Source: Apostichopus japonicus
Taxonomy: Eukaryota > Echinodermata > Holothuroidea > Aspidochirotida > Stichopodidae
Direction: 5' to 3'
Assembly (NCBI RefSeq): GCF_037975245.1
Contig: NC_092579.1
Location: 20,158,666 to 20,222,665, forward strand
Length of the DNA stretch: 64,000 bases
The notes under the pieces are model-generated. The model saw nothing but the letters and a program-made list of their open reading frames with translations, ran no database searches and was not told the origin of the DNA. The translations under genes and the position numbers were made by a program. This document shows, one piece after another, positions 1-11,319 of this stretch; position 1 is the stretch's first letter, and each line of letters opens with the position of its first letter.

Positions 1-239
1 TTTCTTTCTCCGATAGAAGGTGATTTGTATAAAAGTATAGAAGGTGATTTGTCAGTTTATTTTTGATATGCGGCTTCATTATGCTGGTTTCAATGGATAT
101 ATAGGGAATTTGTAAATTAATATGACAATGTGTGCACGAGGTTGAAGATTTCTAAATTTATTACCACAAACACAGATATGAAACAAGAAAGATTGTTTTC
201 AAAGTAAATATACATTTTACTTTGGGGGACGACTGTGTG

Positions 240-790
240 CTTAAATTATAGCCTAACTATGCCTCAGAAGGTACCATTTGACGTCTAAACATATTTGTTA
301 ATCATAGGAGACGGCTCAATGACCCCAGGGCAACACTGCTTTTATTATATAACATTCTTAATTCGCCTCTGCAGGGCCCACACATAAACGTTCGGGCAAT
401 TTTACCCTACTCAGTTGGGAAATTTTGAATTTATTGTTATTTATTAGCATATAACCTGTCGTTAAGAGCCGCTTGTAAAAACCTAACTTAGGGCCTACAG
501 TCTTAAATATGCCTCAGAAATGCACCATTTGACTTCTAAATGTTGATTTATTTTCCTAATTGGAGAGAACCACAAGATCCCCAGATATGGGAGTTGGTGC
601 CGATAACCACACGTCTGCACCGTCTCCTTTATATCAAAATTCTTCATTCACAACTGGCCCTCCCATAAAGATTCATGTCATTACCTGAGTCGGGGCCATT
701 TTGTTATTATCTTTTTTTAGCACGATCTTATAAAGACCGAAATTGTTTGCCTCAGAATGCGTGCACCACATGACGTTTTAAAACTTTAAA
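240..790. repeat. Degenerate tandem repeat, about 240-280 bp period
   Basis: The phrase gcctcagaa followed by an accat/gacgt-type block recurs near 259, 511 and 751. A second landmark (ataaacgttcggg / ataaagattcatg, then a cag/gagt-cggg block) recurs near 385 and 667. The copies are diverged and differ by indels. Two of the copies recur in units B and C (near 8,025 and 8,263; 12,775 and 13,015). No coding potential is seen. It looks like an old satellite-like or element-derived sequence upstream of the receptor downstream flank. Confidence 0.5.
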
Positions 791-1840
791 CTATAAAACA
801 AGATATTAGGACTACATGTTTACAACTATATAGGCCTGTGTACAACGTTGTTTCTTCACCAGAAGTTTAACGTTGTCTACGACCGGAATATTCCATTAAG
901 AAAAACAATCAACAATCAAAAAGGATACAACAAAAAAAAACACCTAAATGTGCATTTGAAGACTTTTCCCGTAAAAACATCCCATGCCTTAGGACAACAA
1001 AGCTGTCACTCATTACCCATCCCCGACCACCGGCTCGTCCCCCAACACTAACACATTTTAGTACGTATTTTTGACATTTGCAGTATAGGCCAAGTTAAAT
1101 TATTTACAATCGTTACTGAGTAACTAGTTACAAAAAGGTGTTTTTGTCTTTACATATCTGCTACGAGTAAAAAACACGCCAGTAACAATTATCGTTTAAT
1201 TTGTATGGTATACAATAAGTGCTATATTTACAAATTGCAAATATGCGTATGCCTAGAAGTAGGATTAGTATACGCAGTAACAGTTTTGAAATAAGAGAAC
1301 GTACACCATAGTTATTAATCGAGATATTCGAAGAAAATCCTCGCTTATCTTCTACTTTGTCCAAAACCTTTTATACCTGTATGAATATTTCACTTCCACC
1401 CACCCTTAACAGAAAGAAAAGAAAAACAAATGATGTTAGTGCTTAGTTTAAAAAATTCCTTTCTCGCGAATACATAAAGTACCTGAAGCTGGGAGTTAAC
1501 GTAACAAACTAGTAATACTCGGTAAATGACATTGATGCTATTAGAACACTCAACCAATTATACAAACGATTAAAGCTCTCCTGAGTGTTAAATCCTTAAA
1601 ACACAAAAAAAAAAAAGTTAGAACGAACGCTATAGGCCCTATACATATATATATATATGTAAGTATGTATTTATGTATGTATTTTAGATCCTCCTACATG
1701 CAGGAACTCGCGAAATTGCCTCATTGGCTTATCAAAGCCGCAAGCTGACCGAAGTCAGTCTCTTACATTCATATTTAACGTCCATGATTATGAATTGTCA
1801 ATTGTTAACAACTCTGTAACTGGACGACATACATTGATCT

Positions 1841-1909
1841 TGGAGTGACTCGAACCGGGGACCTTATGATTGGAAGGTACCGGCGTTAACCACTGAGCTA
1901 ACACTCCTA
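1841..1909 (-). repeat. tRNA-like sequence (SINE or tRNA relic), unit A
   Basis: On the minus strand an A-box-like TTAGCTCAGTGG and a perfect B-box core GGTTCGAGTC lie 35 bp apart. Flanking GGAGTG and CACTCC could pair as an acceptor stem. The D and T stems do not close properly, so this is a tRNA-derived relic rather than a working tRNA gene. The same sequence sits at the same place in all three units. Confidence 0.45.
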
Positions 1910-2003
1910 GTTACTATGCTAACACACCTAGTTACACACTAGGCCTATATAACACACTCTTAGTTACACACTATAGCTAACACTCCTAGTTACACACTAC
2001 ATA
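1898..2003. repeat. 26-bp minisatellite downstream of receptor A
   Basis: Four to five imperfect copies of a unit containing taacactcctagttacac (about 26 bp) end right at the receptor stop codon. They would lie in the 3' untranslated region of the minus-strand receptor transcript. Confidence 0.7.
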
Positions 2004-2007
2004 ATTC

Positions 2008-3345
2008 TCAAGTGCCTACAGAGTTAATACCGACGCGACTACAGCGCTTCAATTTTGTACGAAATTGTGGGTTTGAAAGGCAATAAATAACGGGATTAAT
2101 GAAATGACCGAGATTGGGAGATTTTCGTAGAAAATGGAATGCAAACGATCCTAGAAACGTATGAATATTATTGATCGAATCCCCGTAGGCTACCAAACAT
2201 GTTATAACAAAAACTGGTGCCCATATTAATACAAATGCTATCATAGTGACTGAGAGCATGAACGTGATCCTTCCAGGGATGGGCTTGACAACAAAACTAG
2301 ACTTGTATCTACTCGATCTGGTGGGTAGGCCTAGTGAGTCACGTTCACTCGTACGTGTAGACGGTGCAGTAACCGGCCCGGCAGGTGGGCTTGCAACAGT
2401 TCCGCCACACGACGAGCCAGTTTCGGTTGCTTCCAAATGTTGTCTTCCCGGGCTTGGCAAGGCAGAAGGTTGACTGGATGCATGTCGTTGACAGTGAAGG
2501 AAGATGCGGTTATCCGATAGCGCCATATTCAGCGCGGTCCTCGGATAGTCAGGTTCAACTAAGTGGACTAGTTGGACCGCTGTGGTAGGTTCAGTTTGGA
2601 GTGGCAAGTAGCTGTCGTCAGTGGTTACCCTTGATGAAACAACGTTAACTTTGTCGACTCCGGGCAGATATTCTTTTCTCCGGGCGGCGCATTCAGACTG
2701 CAGTCCGCCGACACCTCTGCGGGAAGAGTTTTGACGACGGGACAATTGCATCAGGTATCTGTGACGTCGTAGTTTCCGTAGCAAGGCGCAATGGAGCACA
2801 AATATAATGGCACATGACGAAATAAAAAGAAACAGTTGCGACCCTATAACCATGGCGTACAGGAACCGGGCGCCGCCGACCTCCGCCGTCACTGCACAAA
2901 TTTTTGAACTGTTGGTGCTCTGTTTCCCGATGAACAGCATAGTGAGTGATGCTAAGACCAAAGAAATCATGAAACTCACCCACGTAGCTTTTTCCACCGA
3001 TTTTGGCCTTAACAAATACTTCTTAGGTCGACATACAGCGATATACCGATCGATAGCAATGAAGAGGGTTAAAAATAAGGACATAAAGTTCCCCCAAACT
3101 GTCAAAAGAGAATACAATTTACAACTTACGTCGTTGACAACGTCCGGTATCAAGAAAACGACCCCTAGTGAGGTTACTAGGCACGAACACAAGTCAAATA
3201 TCCCTAAATACCGAATCAAAAGTTTCGGAGTAGATTTGGCTGGGTTTCTTTTTAACACTTTAATAACCGCGATGTTGCCCGGTATACCGACCGTTACAGC
3301 GAGAATGCTATAAGCAAGACTGACGGTAGCCCTCACAGGTGACAT
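2008..3345 (-). CDS. Class A (rhodopsin-like) orphan GPCR, copy A
   Basis: An intronless 445-residue seven-helix receptor in the plasma membrane. TM1 has GN at 23-24, TM2 has D51, Cys75 and Cys150 can form the usual extracellular disulphide, and DRY lies at 99-101. TM6 has F371xxxW375xP377 with Ile in place of the usual Cys, and TM7 has NPVIY at 417-421. The third intracellular loop is long (about 165 residues) and Ser/Thr/Pro/Arg-rich; the C tail is short. I chose the Met of the MSPV motif because it is shared by all three copies; the frame upstream is open only from non-AUG codons. That leaves just a few residues outside TM1 and no N-glycosylation site there. Ligand unknown; it could be a peptide or sensory receptor. 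Two close paralogues follow in the same orientation. Confidence 0.9.
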   Translation of the reverse strand: MSPVRATVSLAYSILAVTVGIPGNIAVIKVLKRNPAKSTPKLLIRYLGIFDLCSCLVTSLGVVFLIPDVVNDVSCKLYSLLTVWGNFMSLFLTLFIAIDRYIAVCRPKKYLLRPKSVEKATWVSFMISLVLASLTMLFIGKQSTNSSKICAVTAEVGGARFLYAMVIGSQLFLFISSCAIIFVLHCALLRKLRRHRYLMQLSRRQNSSRRGVGGLQSECAARRKEYLPGVDKVNVVSSRVTTDDSYLPLQTEPTTAVQLVHLVEPDYPRTALNMALSDNRIFLHCQRHASSQPSALPSPGRQHLEATETGSSCGGTVASPPAGPVTAPSTRTSERDSLGLPTRSSRYKSSFVVKPIPGRITFMLSVTMIAFVLIWAPVFVITCLVAYGDSINNIHTFLGSFAFHFLRKSPNLGHFINPVIYCLSNPQFRTKLKRCSRVGINSVGT

Positions 3346-3375
3346 AATATGTTTAGGTCGAGCCAAAACCCGGAG

Positions 3376-3400
3376 AATATATAAACAAAAAAGTCACGTG
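3376..3400 (-). promoter_or_regulatory. TATA-like box and E-box upstream of receptor A
   Basis: On the minus strand a TTTATATATT element lies about 32 bp and a palindromic CACGTG E-box (3,395-3,400) about 50 bp before the chosen ATG. Both are kept in copies B and C. Sharing may simply reflect recent duplication, so the regulatory role is inferred. Confidence 0.35.
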
Positions 3401-4050
3401 GGAGAAAAAGTAAGACTGCTGATTAAATTATTATTGAAGAGCTGACTCTGAGATATTTGTACAGAAAAGTCTTTGCAAATGGACAATTCAACAGATTTCT
3501 TTTCTGGAAGCCGTCAATTCTCGAAATAATATGGTATATACAGTACCGCTGTTATAACATGTCACGTTTCTGCACGAAGACATATCGCAGTCACTGCAAA
3601 GCTGGATTAGAAATTATGCACGGCTCTGAGCCAATCAGCGAAAACTCGTTCACACCAATTTTTAGTAGATCGTAAGCCGTGTCATTACTAGATAATTAAC
3701 CGTGTCATAGAATGTTCTCAGTTAAAACAAGAAACATTTTGACCTTGAAGCAGTGGCCAGTAGTTACGTATTTGTCAAGATAGGAACTTATAATCACGAT
3801 AATAATAAATACATGATATGAATAATAAATCAAATGATCCAGATCACAGTGGCATAAGAATATTATAAAAGTGGGATTTCTCCATGTTCCAAATATACGT
3901 ACTGCCCATTTCTGATTGCAATCAAACATTAATAATAGTTAGAAATGAAAAGGTTTCCGGGATGTTAACACATAAATAAATTCGGGTGACATCGAGGTTG
4001 TCTGGGACTGAGACAAACGCCATCTGTAAAAATTTACTTTATTTTGTCCA
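3401..4050. other. Receptor A upstream region, no gene seen
   Basis: AT-rich flank conserved in B (11,320-11,990) and C (17,111-17,750). It contains the likely 5' untranslated region and proximal promoter of the minus-strand receptor. Short open frames here differ between copies by small indels (a 1-2 base difference near 3,492-3,496), so they are not conserved coding sequence. Confidence 0.5.
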
Positions 4051-4053
4051 TAA

Positions 4054-4097
4054 TTTCCACCTGCTATCAATTACTTCCACCTGCTATCAATTACTTC
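4054..4097. repeat. 20-bp VNTR, two copies (unit A)
   Basis: Unit cttccacctgctatcaatta is present twice. The orthologous sites hold four copies in B and one in C. Confidence 0.85.
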
Positions 4098-4109
4098 AGT
4101 ATCGTAATG

Positions 4110-6020
4110 CAAAGACAATGTGAGATGTGGCGCAAGATACGGAGGACCCACGTGGAACCACAGGGCAGGGGACACATTTGTGGAGCCAGGTGGGGGGGGG
4201 GAGGGGTGGGAGGAGGAGAGGGATGAAGAAGAATAAGGCGCGCTTCCGCTATAGAGGGTTTTTTTTCCAGGAGACTATTTTTCGAATGATTGGACACCTA
4301 TTTACACACAGATGATCTGAATGAAAATGAATTGGAAAGGGTGAGTCGGTGATGGGACAATCCATTCTACATCCATCTAAAAAACACATTTGTGCCACAT
4401 GTAAGGTAAATTTTCGAGGGCTTAGTTTTTATCACACCTCCCAACTATTTCTTCTTGTGTGTTTGCCTGGTAGTTCTGTAAGCGTATGCACTTATGGACC
4501 CAGATCCAGACTTCACAAAGATGTAAGAAGATGGGGGGGGGGGGGGTAGAGGGGAAGAAAAAACAATTTGAAAGATCAATTACAAAGATAACTTTTCTGA
4601 ACACTGACCTTTTTTTTTTCATTCTGTACATTTTTTATTCTGATTACAATTATACAATGCACAAGGCTGCAGAAAGTCGCCAAACAAAATGCAATAATAG
4701 CATAACTTGAACCTATTCATTCTCATCTATTTCACACACGAAAGTATACACAACACAAACATGAAGCTATGGCAGCCTCACGACAACACTATCTCTTAAA
4801 GGAACATACTGCCTAAGAAAACCATATGGTTTATATCAAATAAAAAAAAAGTACAAACAAACAATAAAGTGCCAAGTTCTATCTCTTGACACATGTGATA
4901 ACTTTGTTTGCTAAATAACCAAAACCCTTATCTCTCTCTCCACTCCCTCCCCCACTGGGGCTACCCCCCTCCCCTCCCTCCTGGGTAGCTCACCCTTCAT
5001 TCAAAGCCAATAATGACATATATGATTTTAGCCGTTTCATATTCCATAATCCTCATTCATCATACTGCTAGACACTGGTTGTTCTAAATCATCATCTCCC
5101 CCCTTCCCTCACAAAAGGAGAGAATAAAAATAAAAAGTGAAGAGAATAATATATGGATTAATTTACCAATTCCATCATGCAAAACTGTATGTAAAAGAAT
5201 TAGAACTCCATCCAAATGAAAAGTTCCTATCGTTAAAAAAGTCGCACAGCTCAGGAGGTGATGGGAGACAACATCATGCTGGTCACAGATTTGACCAAGA
5301 CAGACAATGGTTGCAATCACTAAATGATAATATAATGATTGTATAATTTGTTATGAAGGGTAGTAATAATATTATTAATAACAACAAGATTGGAAATTGC
5401 TGCCCAATTTTTTTTCGGACGAATTACCAAAGCTGGTTGTATTATTCAACGTATTTCTATCACCATCATATACAGTTGAAGGGAACCTTTTGTTTTGTAT
5501 ACTTTTGTGCATCATCGATGCACCAACTGCTATTAAAATCATTAAGAAAGCCTAACACTTTTCAACACAATAGTTTATCAGCCTAGCCTTGACCCGCCGC
5601 ACTGCAAAAAATAGCCCAGCTGCCTAATTTGCAAATAAGTTTCTGGGCTGAAATTGGTATAGCGATATCACAACATATATTATTTTTAACAGCTATTACC
5701 ACTGGGCTGTTTTGGTTAAGGGAGAAGTAACTGTTCACTGAAATTCATTCACCTGATCTGTTGGGCTAGTAGTTGATGTGATGGAAAGCAAATATTTATT
5801 GTCATGAAAAACTCAACGAGGTGGTGCTTTAAAAGGTCCAACCATGGACAGATGGTGATTACGTAGAAAATATAACGCTTGTCGATTACACTTCTCTATT
5901 TCAGCTTTTCCAGTCATCAATAAGCCACAATGGAAACAGTATAATATTTGACCAACAAACATACCAAACAAAATCACTTGTATCTCTCTTTCACTCTGAA
6001 AGCTATCGATCCACCAGTTC
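4110..6020. other. Non-genic part of unit A
   Basis: Sequence conserved in unit C (17,802-20,830 less insertions). It contains long G-tracts (near 4,192 and 4,535), pyrimidine-rich stretches near 4,935 and AT-rich sequence. The open frames are short, low-complexity, and not conserved between the A and C copies. No gene is recognised. Confidence 0.5.
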
Positions 6021-6029
6021 TGAGCACCT

Positions 6030-6130
6030 GGTTAAGATGTTAGACCACTACATCAATGTATCTCTCATCTACACCATGCTCTGGTGCTTACGGTCTGCAA
6101 ACCACCTCTAGGTTCGAGACCCAGAAACTT
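6030..6130 (+). repeat. Pol III promoter-like SINE relic
   Basis: An A-box TGGTTAAGATG near 6,031 and a B-box GGTTCGAGACC near 6,112 lie in the right order but about 80 bp apart, farther than in a tRNA. The unit C counterpart (about 20,826-20,900) has lost the B box (ggctcaagacc). Probably a decayed tRNA-derived SINE; low certainty. Confidence 0.3.
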
Positions 6131-7596
6131 CAATGAGGACTGAACCACACCCCACTAGACGACACCGGCCCACCCCCCCCCCCCCCACCCCATCAATCAC
6201 AATCAGTCCTCAGAATGCATGAAAGCTGAGCTTGGACTTTGGACTTGATGTTAAAGAAAAAATAACTATATGGATCTCTGTCGGCAAGCCCTGAAAATTT
6301 TAGACTGAGTTTTTGTTACGTCTGGAAAGATCCGAACTACTGAATACAATTTTGGCTACATCTGGAGGACCCACCAAAGACTTTGTCCCACTGTGTCACG
6401 CCCAATGGTTTGCAGGCCGATGATCTATACAATGCTCTAAATCATCTTCCTCCCTGATCAACGAAGAAGGATTAATGTGAACACGTCCAAATGTTATTAT
6501 ACCTTCAACCCTCTATCCCAATCCTTTTCCCACCCACCCACCAAACCACTCTCGCCCCTCACCAGCTCCAAATGTGCCCATTTGTTGAAAAAAAGAAAAA
6601 TTCAAATACTGGACTTTGTGGTACAGAATACAGACAGCCCATTCAGGAAGTAGATATGTTCACAATCGTATTTTGACCTTAAATTCAAAATGCACTGCCA
6701 ACTCCCTTCATATATCTGACGAGTAATTTCCTCCTGCAGTATAATAACATTTCTTTATTTGTTTTTAATTATATCCAAAACCGTTCGAATCAATTGTATA
6801 GTTTTGTCTCGTATCTACAGAGGTAAGTACAAACTCTTAACTGCTTTGCTTGATTTTTGGCTGACTAGGTAGAAAATTGTGAGAAATAAGTGAGCAAGGT
6901 TGCACATCTGCTTGTCCATTGAAAAGTTTGGTCTACTAATTTACAGAAAATGCCCAAATAAATGTGCAAAAAGACACAAAATTGCATTAAAAAAAATTTA
7001 AAAAATTTCAAACAGCTTGCTTTGCATTTGTGAATACTTTCATTGAATGATGTTGGCCATTGTCACTTCAATGTAGCTAGTCTAATAAGTTATTGACACG
7101 AAACTCCCAGGATAACACCAACGATTACAAAATGCATGCACTGTCATGAATGTTTGGTGACCCAAGAATAACTCGTTGTCAAGTGAACAAAACTTCTTTA
7201 CTTTTTTCAATGATATAGCCAAATTTCTGTCTTTTGAAAATACAGAAAAATCTCCTTTTATCCTTCTGTCGTCATTGTGTGCAAAGGGACTAATTATTTC
7301 TTGAACCTCATTTAACCCCACAGTCCTGGTTTAACAAAGTTTGATGGATAATGACGTCAGAAATAATTTGAAATTTGTAGGTTGTAGTATCACCCGCGGC
7401 ACCGCAGCTCGTTGTTGTGGTGGCATACTCCTATTAGAGTCTATATCAATCCGCTCGATTGTTCTCCTTCAGGAAAAGTGCCAAAAAGCAGCGGGAGAAC
7501 ATCATTTGTGACCTGTTATCAATCATAATCTAGTTTTTTGTGGCTTGCATGTTAAAGAGCATGAATGGAAGTACATGTGGTGATAAAATTGGATCA
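6131..7596. other. Non-genic right part of unit A and unique spacer
   Basis: 6,131-7,368 matches unit C. 7,369-7,596 is a spacer not seen elsewhere in the window. No open frame with recognisable family features is present; a CCACC-rich tract near 6,530 and AT-rich runs are the only visible structure. Confidence 0.5.
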
Positions 7597-9297
7597 ATTG
7601 AGGCAATTTTAGACCCCTTTAGGCCTCCCGGGAGCAGCGTAGGAAATTTGTTTACCACTGAGTGAAGAGGTTTGTTTACAAGTGACGAAAACTTCCGGCT
7701 CGGATAGCAAAAAATCTACATGGTCATGGTACGGAAAATTGATGGTGCCATGAAAGGCCAACTCGTCAGCTATCCGGTGATGGGTAGCGTTTAGCTAGTA
7801 AAAACTTCTATCTAGACTTAGAGACCACATTACTTTTGTGATTTGGTGTGTAAGTCAATGGGGCTTTTAATGGGCGTATGCTACCTTGTGTGGTCTCGGC
7901 CATTAGGGTCCCTCCCATAAAGGTTCGGGCACCTATACCTATATACTCAGTTGGGAAATTTTGAATTTATAGTTATTTATTAGCATATAACCTGTCGTTA
8001 AGAGAGAGTTAACTTACAGTCTAAATATGCCTCAGAAATGCACCATTTGACTTCTAAATGTTGATTTATTTTCCTTGGAGAGGACCACGAGATCCCCAGA
8101 TATGGGAGTTATTGCCAACGACCACACGGCTGCACCGTCTCTTTTATATCAAAATTCTTCATTCACAACTGGCCCTCCCATAAAGATTCATGTCATTACC
8201 TGAGTCGGGGCAATTTCGTTATCATCTTTTCTTAGCACAATCTTATAAAGACCGAAATTGTATGCCTCAGAATGCGTGCACTAATTGACGTTATAAAACT
8301 TTAAACTATACAACAAGATATAAGGACTACATGTGTACAACGTAGTTTCTTCACCAGACGTTTAACGTTGCCTACGGCCGGAATATTCCATTAAGAAAAA
8401 CAGTAAACATTCAAAAAGGATATACAAAAAAATAAAAAAAATAAATGTGCATTTGAAGACTTTCACCGTGAAAACATCCCATGCCTTAGGACAACAAAGC
8501 TGGTACTCATTACCCATCCCCGACCACCGGCTCGTCCCCCAACACTAACACATTTTAGTACGTATTTTTGACATTTGCAGTATAGGCTAAGTTAAATTGT
8601 TTACAATCGTTACTGAGTAAGGAAGTTACAAAAAGGTGTTTTTGTCTTTACATATCTGCTACGAGAAAAACAACACGCCAGTAACACTTATCGTTTAATT
8701 TGTATGGTACAATACTGAGTGCTATATTTACAAATTGTCAATATGCGTATGCATAGAAATAGGATGAATACACGCAGTAACAGTTTTGAAATAGGAGAAC
8801 GTATACACCATAGTTATTAATGGAGATATTCAGCGAAGAAAATCCTCGCTTATCTTCTACTTTGTCCAAAACCTTTTATACCTGTATGAATATTTCACTT
8901 CCACCCACCCTTAACAGAAAGAAAAGGAAAAACAAATGATGTTAGTGCTTAGTTTAAAAAATTCCTTTCTCGCGAATACATAAAGTACCTGAAGCTGGGG
9001 GTTAACGTAACAAACTACTAGTACTCGGTAAATGACATTGATGCTATTAGAACACTCGAATTATACTTTAATTATTACTCCAACCAATTATACAAACGAT
9101 TAAAGCTCTCCTGAGTGTTAAATCTTTAAAACACACACAAAGAAGAAGGTTAGAACGAACGCTATAGGCCCTATACATATATATGTATGTATTTATGTAT
9201 GTATTTTAGATCCTCCTACAAGCAGGAACTCGCGAAGAAGCCTCATTGGCTTATCAAAGCCGCAAGCTGACCGAAGTCAGTCTCTTACATTCATATT

Positions 9298-9651
9298 CAT
9301 TCATACTTAGTAAAGATTCCTAAATCCTATTGGTCCATTCAGGTCAGCTGACCGTGGTTAATCCTGTGAGTAACGCACGGTAAAATTACGGGGCATCACT
9401 TTAATAAATCTTTGGTTATATGTAACCAAAAATGTTTTGTTTTATGATTTCCCCCCAGACAAATGGTAGTGTATGAATGAACGGGGTTAATCAACGGTCT
9501 AGCGTGCGTTACTCACATGATTAATGCAGTCCGGGTGTTAATGCTATCGCTGGATGCACTCGGGCTCCGCCCTCGTGCATCGCTTGCATTATCCCCCGAT
9601 CGTGCATTAATCCTGTGAGTAACGCACGCTAGACCGTTGATTAACCCCTTA
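9298..9651. mobile_element. 355-bp hairpin (foldback) MITE-like element, copy 1
   Basis: Present in B and C and at 62,177, but absent at the matching place in A (1,765-1,780), which preserves an empty site. Two 46-bp arms (9,483-9,528 and 9,603-9,648) are near-perfect inverted repeats around a 74-bp GC-rich loop. The motif ttaatcctgtgagtaacgca occurs near the left end as a direct copy of one arm segment. Apparent target duplication is only TT. No coding capacity, so non-autonomous; superfamily not assignable. Confidence 0.75.
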
Positions 9652-9718
9652 TTTAACGTCCATATTTATGAATTGTCAATTGTCAACAACTCTGTAACTG
9701 GACGACATACATTGATCT

Positions 9719-9787
9719 TGGAGTGACTCGAACCGGGGACCTTATGATTGGAAGGTACCGGCGTTAACCACTGAGCTATCACTAATA
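9719..9787 (-). repeat. tRNA-like sequence, unit B
   Basis: Counterpart of the unit A tRNA-like relic with the A-box and B-box cores kept. The outer acceptor-like pairing is lost, because the flank reads atcactaata instead of aacactccta. This supports decay without selection on tRNA structure. Confidence 0.4.
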
Positions 9788-9924
9788 GTTACTATGCTAA
9801 CACTCCTAGTGAACACTCCTAGTTACACATTATAGGCCTATATAACACACTCTTAGTTACACACTATAGCTAACACTCCTAGTTACACACTATAGCTAAC
9901 ACTCCTAGTTACACACTATATAAT
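9776..9924. repeat. 26-bp minisatellite downstream of receptor B
   Basis: Same repeat as in unit A but with more copies (about six), ending at the receptor stop. Copy number differs among A, B and C, as expected for a slippage-prone tract. Confidence 0.7.
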
Positions 9925-9926
9925 TC

Positions 9927-11264
9927 TCAAGTGCCTACAGAGTTAATACCAACGCGACTACAGCGCTTCAATTTTGTACGAAATTGTGGGTTTGAAAGAC
10001 AATAAATAACGGGATTAATGAAATGACCGAGATTGGGAGATTGTCGTAGAAAATGGAATGCAAACGATCCTAGAAACGTATGAATATTATTGATCAAATC
10101 CCCGTAGGCTACCAAACATGTTATAACAAAAGCTGGTGCCCATATTAATATAAATGCTATCATAGTGACTGAGAGCATGAATGTGATCCTTCCAGGGATG
10201 GGCTTGACAACAAAACTAGACTTGTATCTACTCGATCTGGTGGATAGGCCTAGTGAGTCACGTTCACTCGTACGTGTAGACGGTGCAGTAACCAGCCCGG
10301 CAGATGGGCTTGCAACAGTTCCGCCACACGACGAGCCAGTTTCGGTTGCTTCCAAATGTTGTCTTCCCGGGCTTGGCAAGGCAGAAGGTTGACTGGATGA
10401 ATGTCGTTGACGGTGAAGGAAGATGCGGTTATCCGATAGCTCCATATTCAGCGCGGTCCTCGGATAGTTAGGTCCAACTAAGTGGACTAGTTGGACCGCT
10501 GTGGTAGGTTCAGTTTGGAGTGGCAAGTAGCTGTCGTCAGTGGTTACCCTTGATGAAACAACGTTAACTTTGTCGACTCCGGGCAGATATTCATTTCTCC
10601 GGGCGGCGCATTCCGACTGCAGTCCGCCGACACCTCCGAGGGAAGAGTTTTGACGACGGTACAATTGCATCAGGTATCTATGACGTCGTAGTTTCCGTAG
10701 CAAGGCGCAATGGAGCACAAATATAATGGCACATGACGAAATAAAAAGAAACAGTTGCGACCCTATAACCATGCCGTGCAGGAACCAGGCGCCGCCGACT
10801 TCCGCTGTCACCGCACAAATCTTTGAACCGTTGGTGCTCTGTTTCCCGATGAACAGCATAGTGAGTGACGCCAAGACCAAAGAAATTATGAAACTCACCC
10901 ACGTAGCTTTTTCCACCGATTTTGGCCTTAACAAATACTTCTTAGGTTGACATACAGCGATATACCGATCGATAGCAATGAAGAGGGTTAAAAATAAGGA
11001 CATAAAGTTCCCCCAAACTGTCAAAAGAGACAACAATTTACAACTTACGTCGTTGACAGCGTCCGGTATCCAGAAAACGACTCCTAGTGAGGTAACTAGG
11101 CACGAACACAAGTCAAATATCCCTAAATACCGAATCAAAAGTTTCGGAGCAGATTCGGCTGGGTTTCTTTTAAACACTTTAATAACCGCGATGTTGCCCG
11201 GTATACCGACCGTTACAGCGAGAATGCTATAGGCAAGAATGACCGTAACCTTCACAGGTGACAT
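9927..11264 (-). CDS. Class A (rhodopsin-like) orphan GPCR, copy B
   Basis: Intronless 445-residue paralogue of the copy A receptor, with the same DRY, FxxxWxP and NPVIY motifs. Distinctive changes include DRYIAVCQ (Arg to Gln after the DRY block). The frame stays open upstream to an ATG at 11,499-11,501, which would add about 79 residues. The homologous stretch in A and C is interrupted by indels or reads in another frame, so I keep the shared Met at 11,262-11,264. No disabling mutation is seen, so the gene looks functional. Confidence 0.88.
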   Translation of the reverse strand: MSPVKVTVILAYSILAVTVGIPGNIAVIKVFKRNPAESAPKLLIRYLGIFDLCSCLVTSLGVVFWIPDAVNDVSCKLLSLLTVWGNFMSLFLTLFIAIDRYIAVCQPKKYLLRPKSVEKATWVSFIISLVLASLTMLFIGKQSTNGSKICAVTAEVGGAWFLHGMVIGSQLFLFISSCAIIFVLHCALLRKLRRHRYLMQLYRRQNSSLGGVGGLQSECAARRNEYLPGVDKVNVVSSRVTTDDSYLPLQTEPTTAVQLVHLVGPNYPRTALNMELSDNRIFLHRQRHSSSQPSALPSPGRQHLEATETGSSCGGTVASPSAGLVTAPSTRTSERDSLGLSTRSSRYKSSFVVKPIPGRITFMLSVTMIAFILIWAPAFVITCLVAYGDLINNIHTFLGSFAFHFLRQSPNLGHFINPVIYCLSNPQFRTKLKRCSRVGINSVGT

Positions 11265-11290
11265 AATATGTTTAGGTCGAGCCGAAACCC

Positions 11291-11319
11291 GGAGAGTATA
11301 TAAACAAAAAAGACACGTG
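11291..11319 (-). promoter_or_regulatory. TATA-like box and E-box upstream of receptor B
   Basis: The GTTTATATAC element and the CACGTG E-box (11,314-11,319) are conserved at the same spacing as in copy A. Role inferred. Confidence 0.35.

Larger units (their letters stand above)
370..7368. repeat. Segmental duplication unit A
   Basis: Sequence from about 370 to 7,368 matches unit B (about 7,930-12,335) and unit C (about 12,670-22,815) at high identity across genic and non-genic parts. Homology stops just after a ggataatgacgtcagaaat block (A near 7,350; C near 22,800). Unit A lacks both the 355-bp hairpin element and the two hAT-type elements present in other copies. It contains receptor copy A on the minus strand. 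The non-genic part from 4,100 to 7,368 holds only repeats and G-tracts as far as can be seen. Confidence 0.85.

Noticed and set aside
1841-1909. Functional tRNA gene
   Set aside because: A/B boxes are good, but the D and T stems do not pair and the anticodon loop lacks the usual U33, with copies drifting further.
2807-3313. 168-codon plus-strand frame opposite receptor A, repeated at 16,517-17,023
   Set aside because: Antisense to a conserved GPCR; its conservation follows from the receptor and it lacks any domain.
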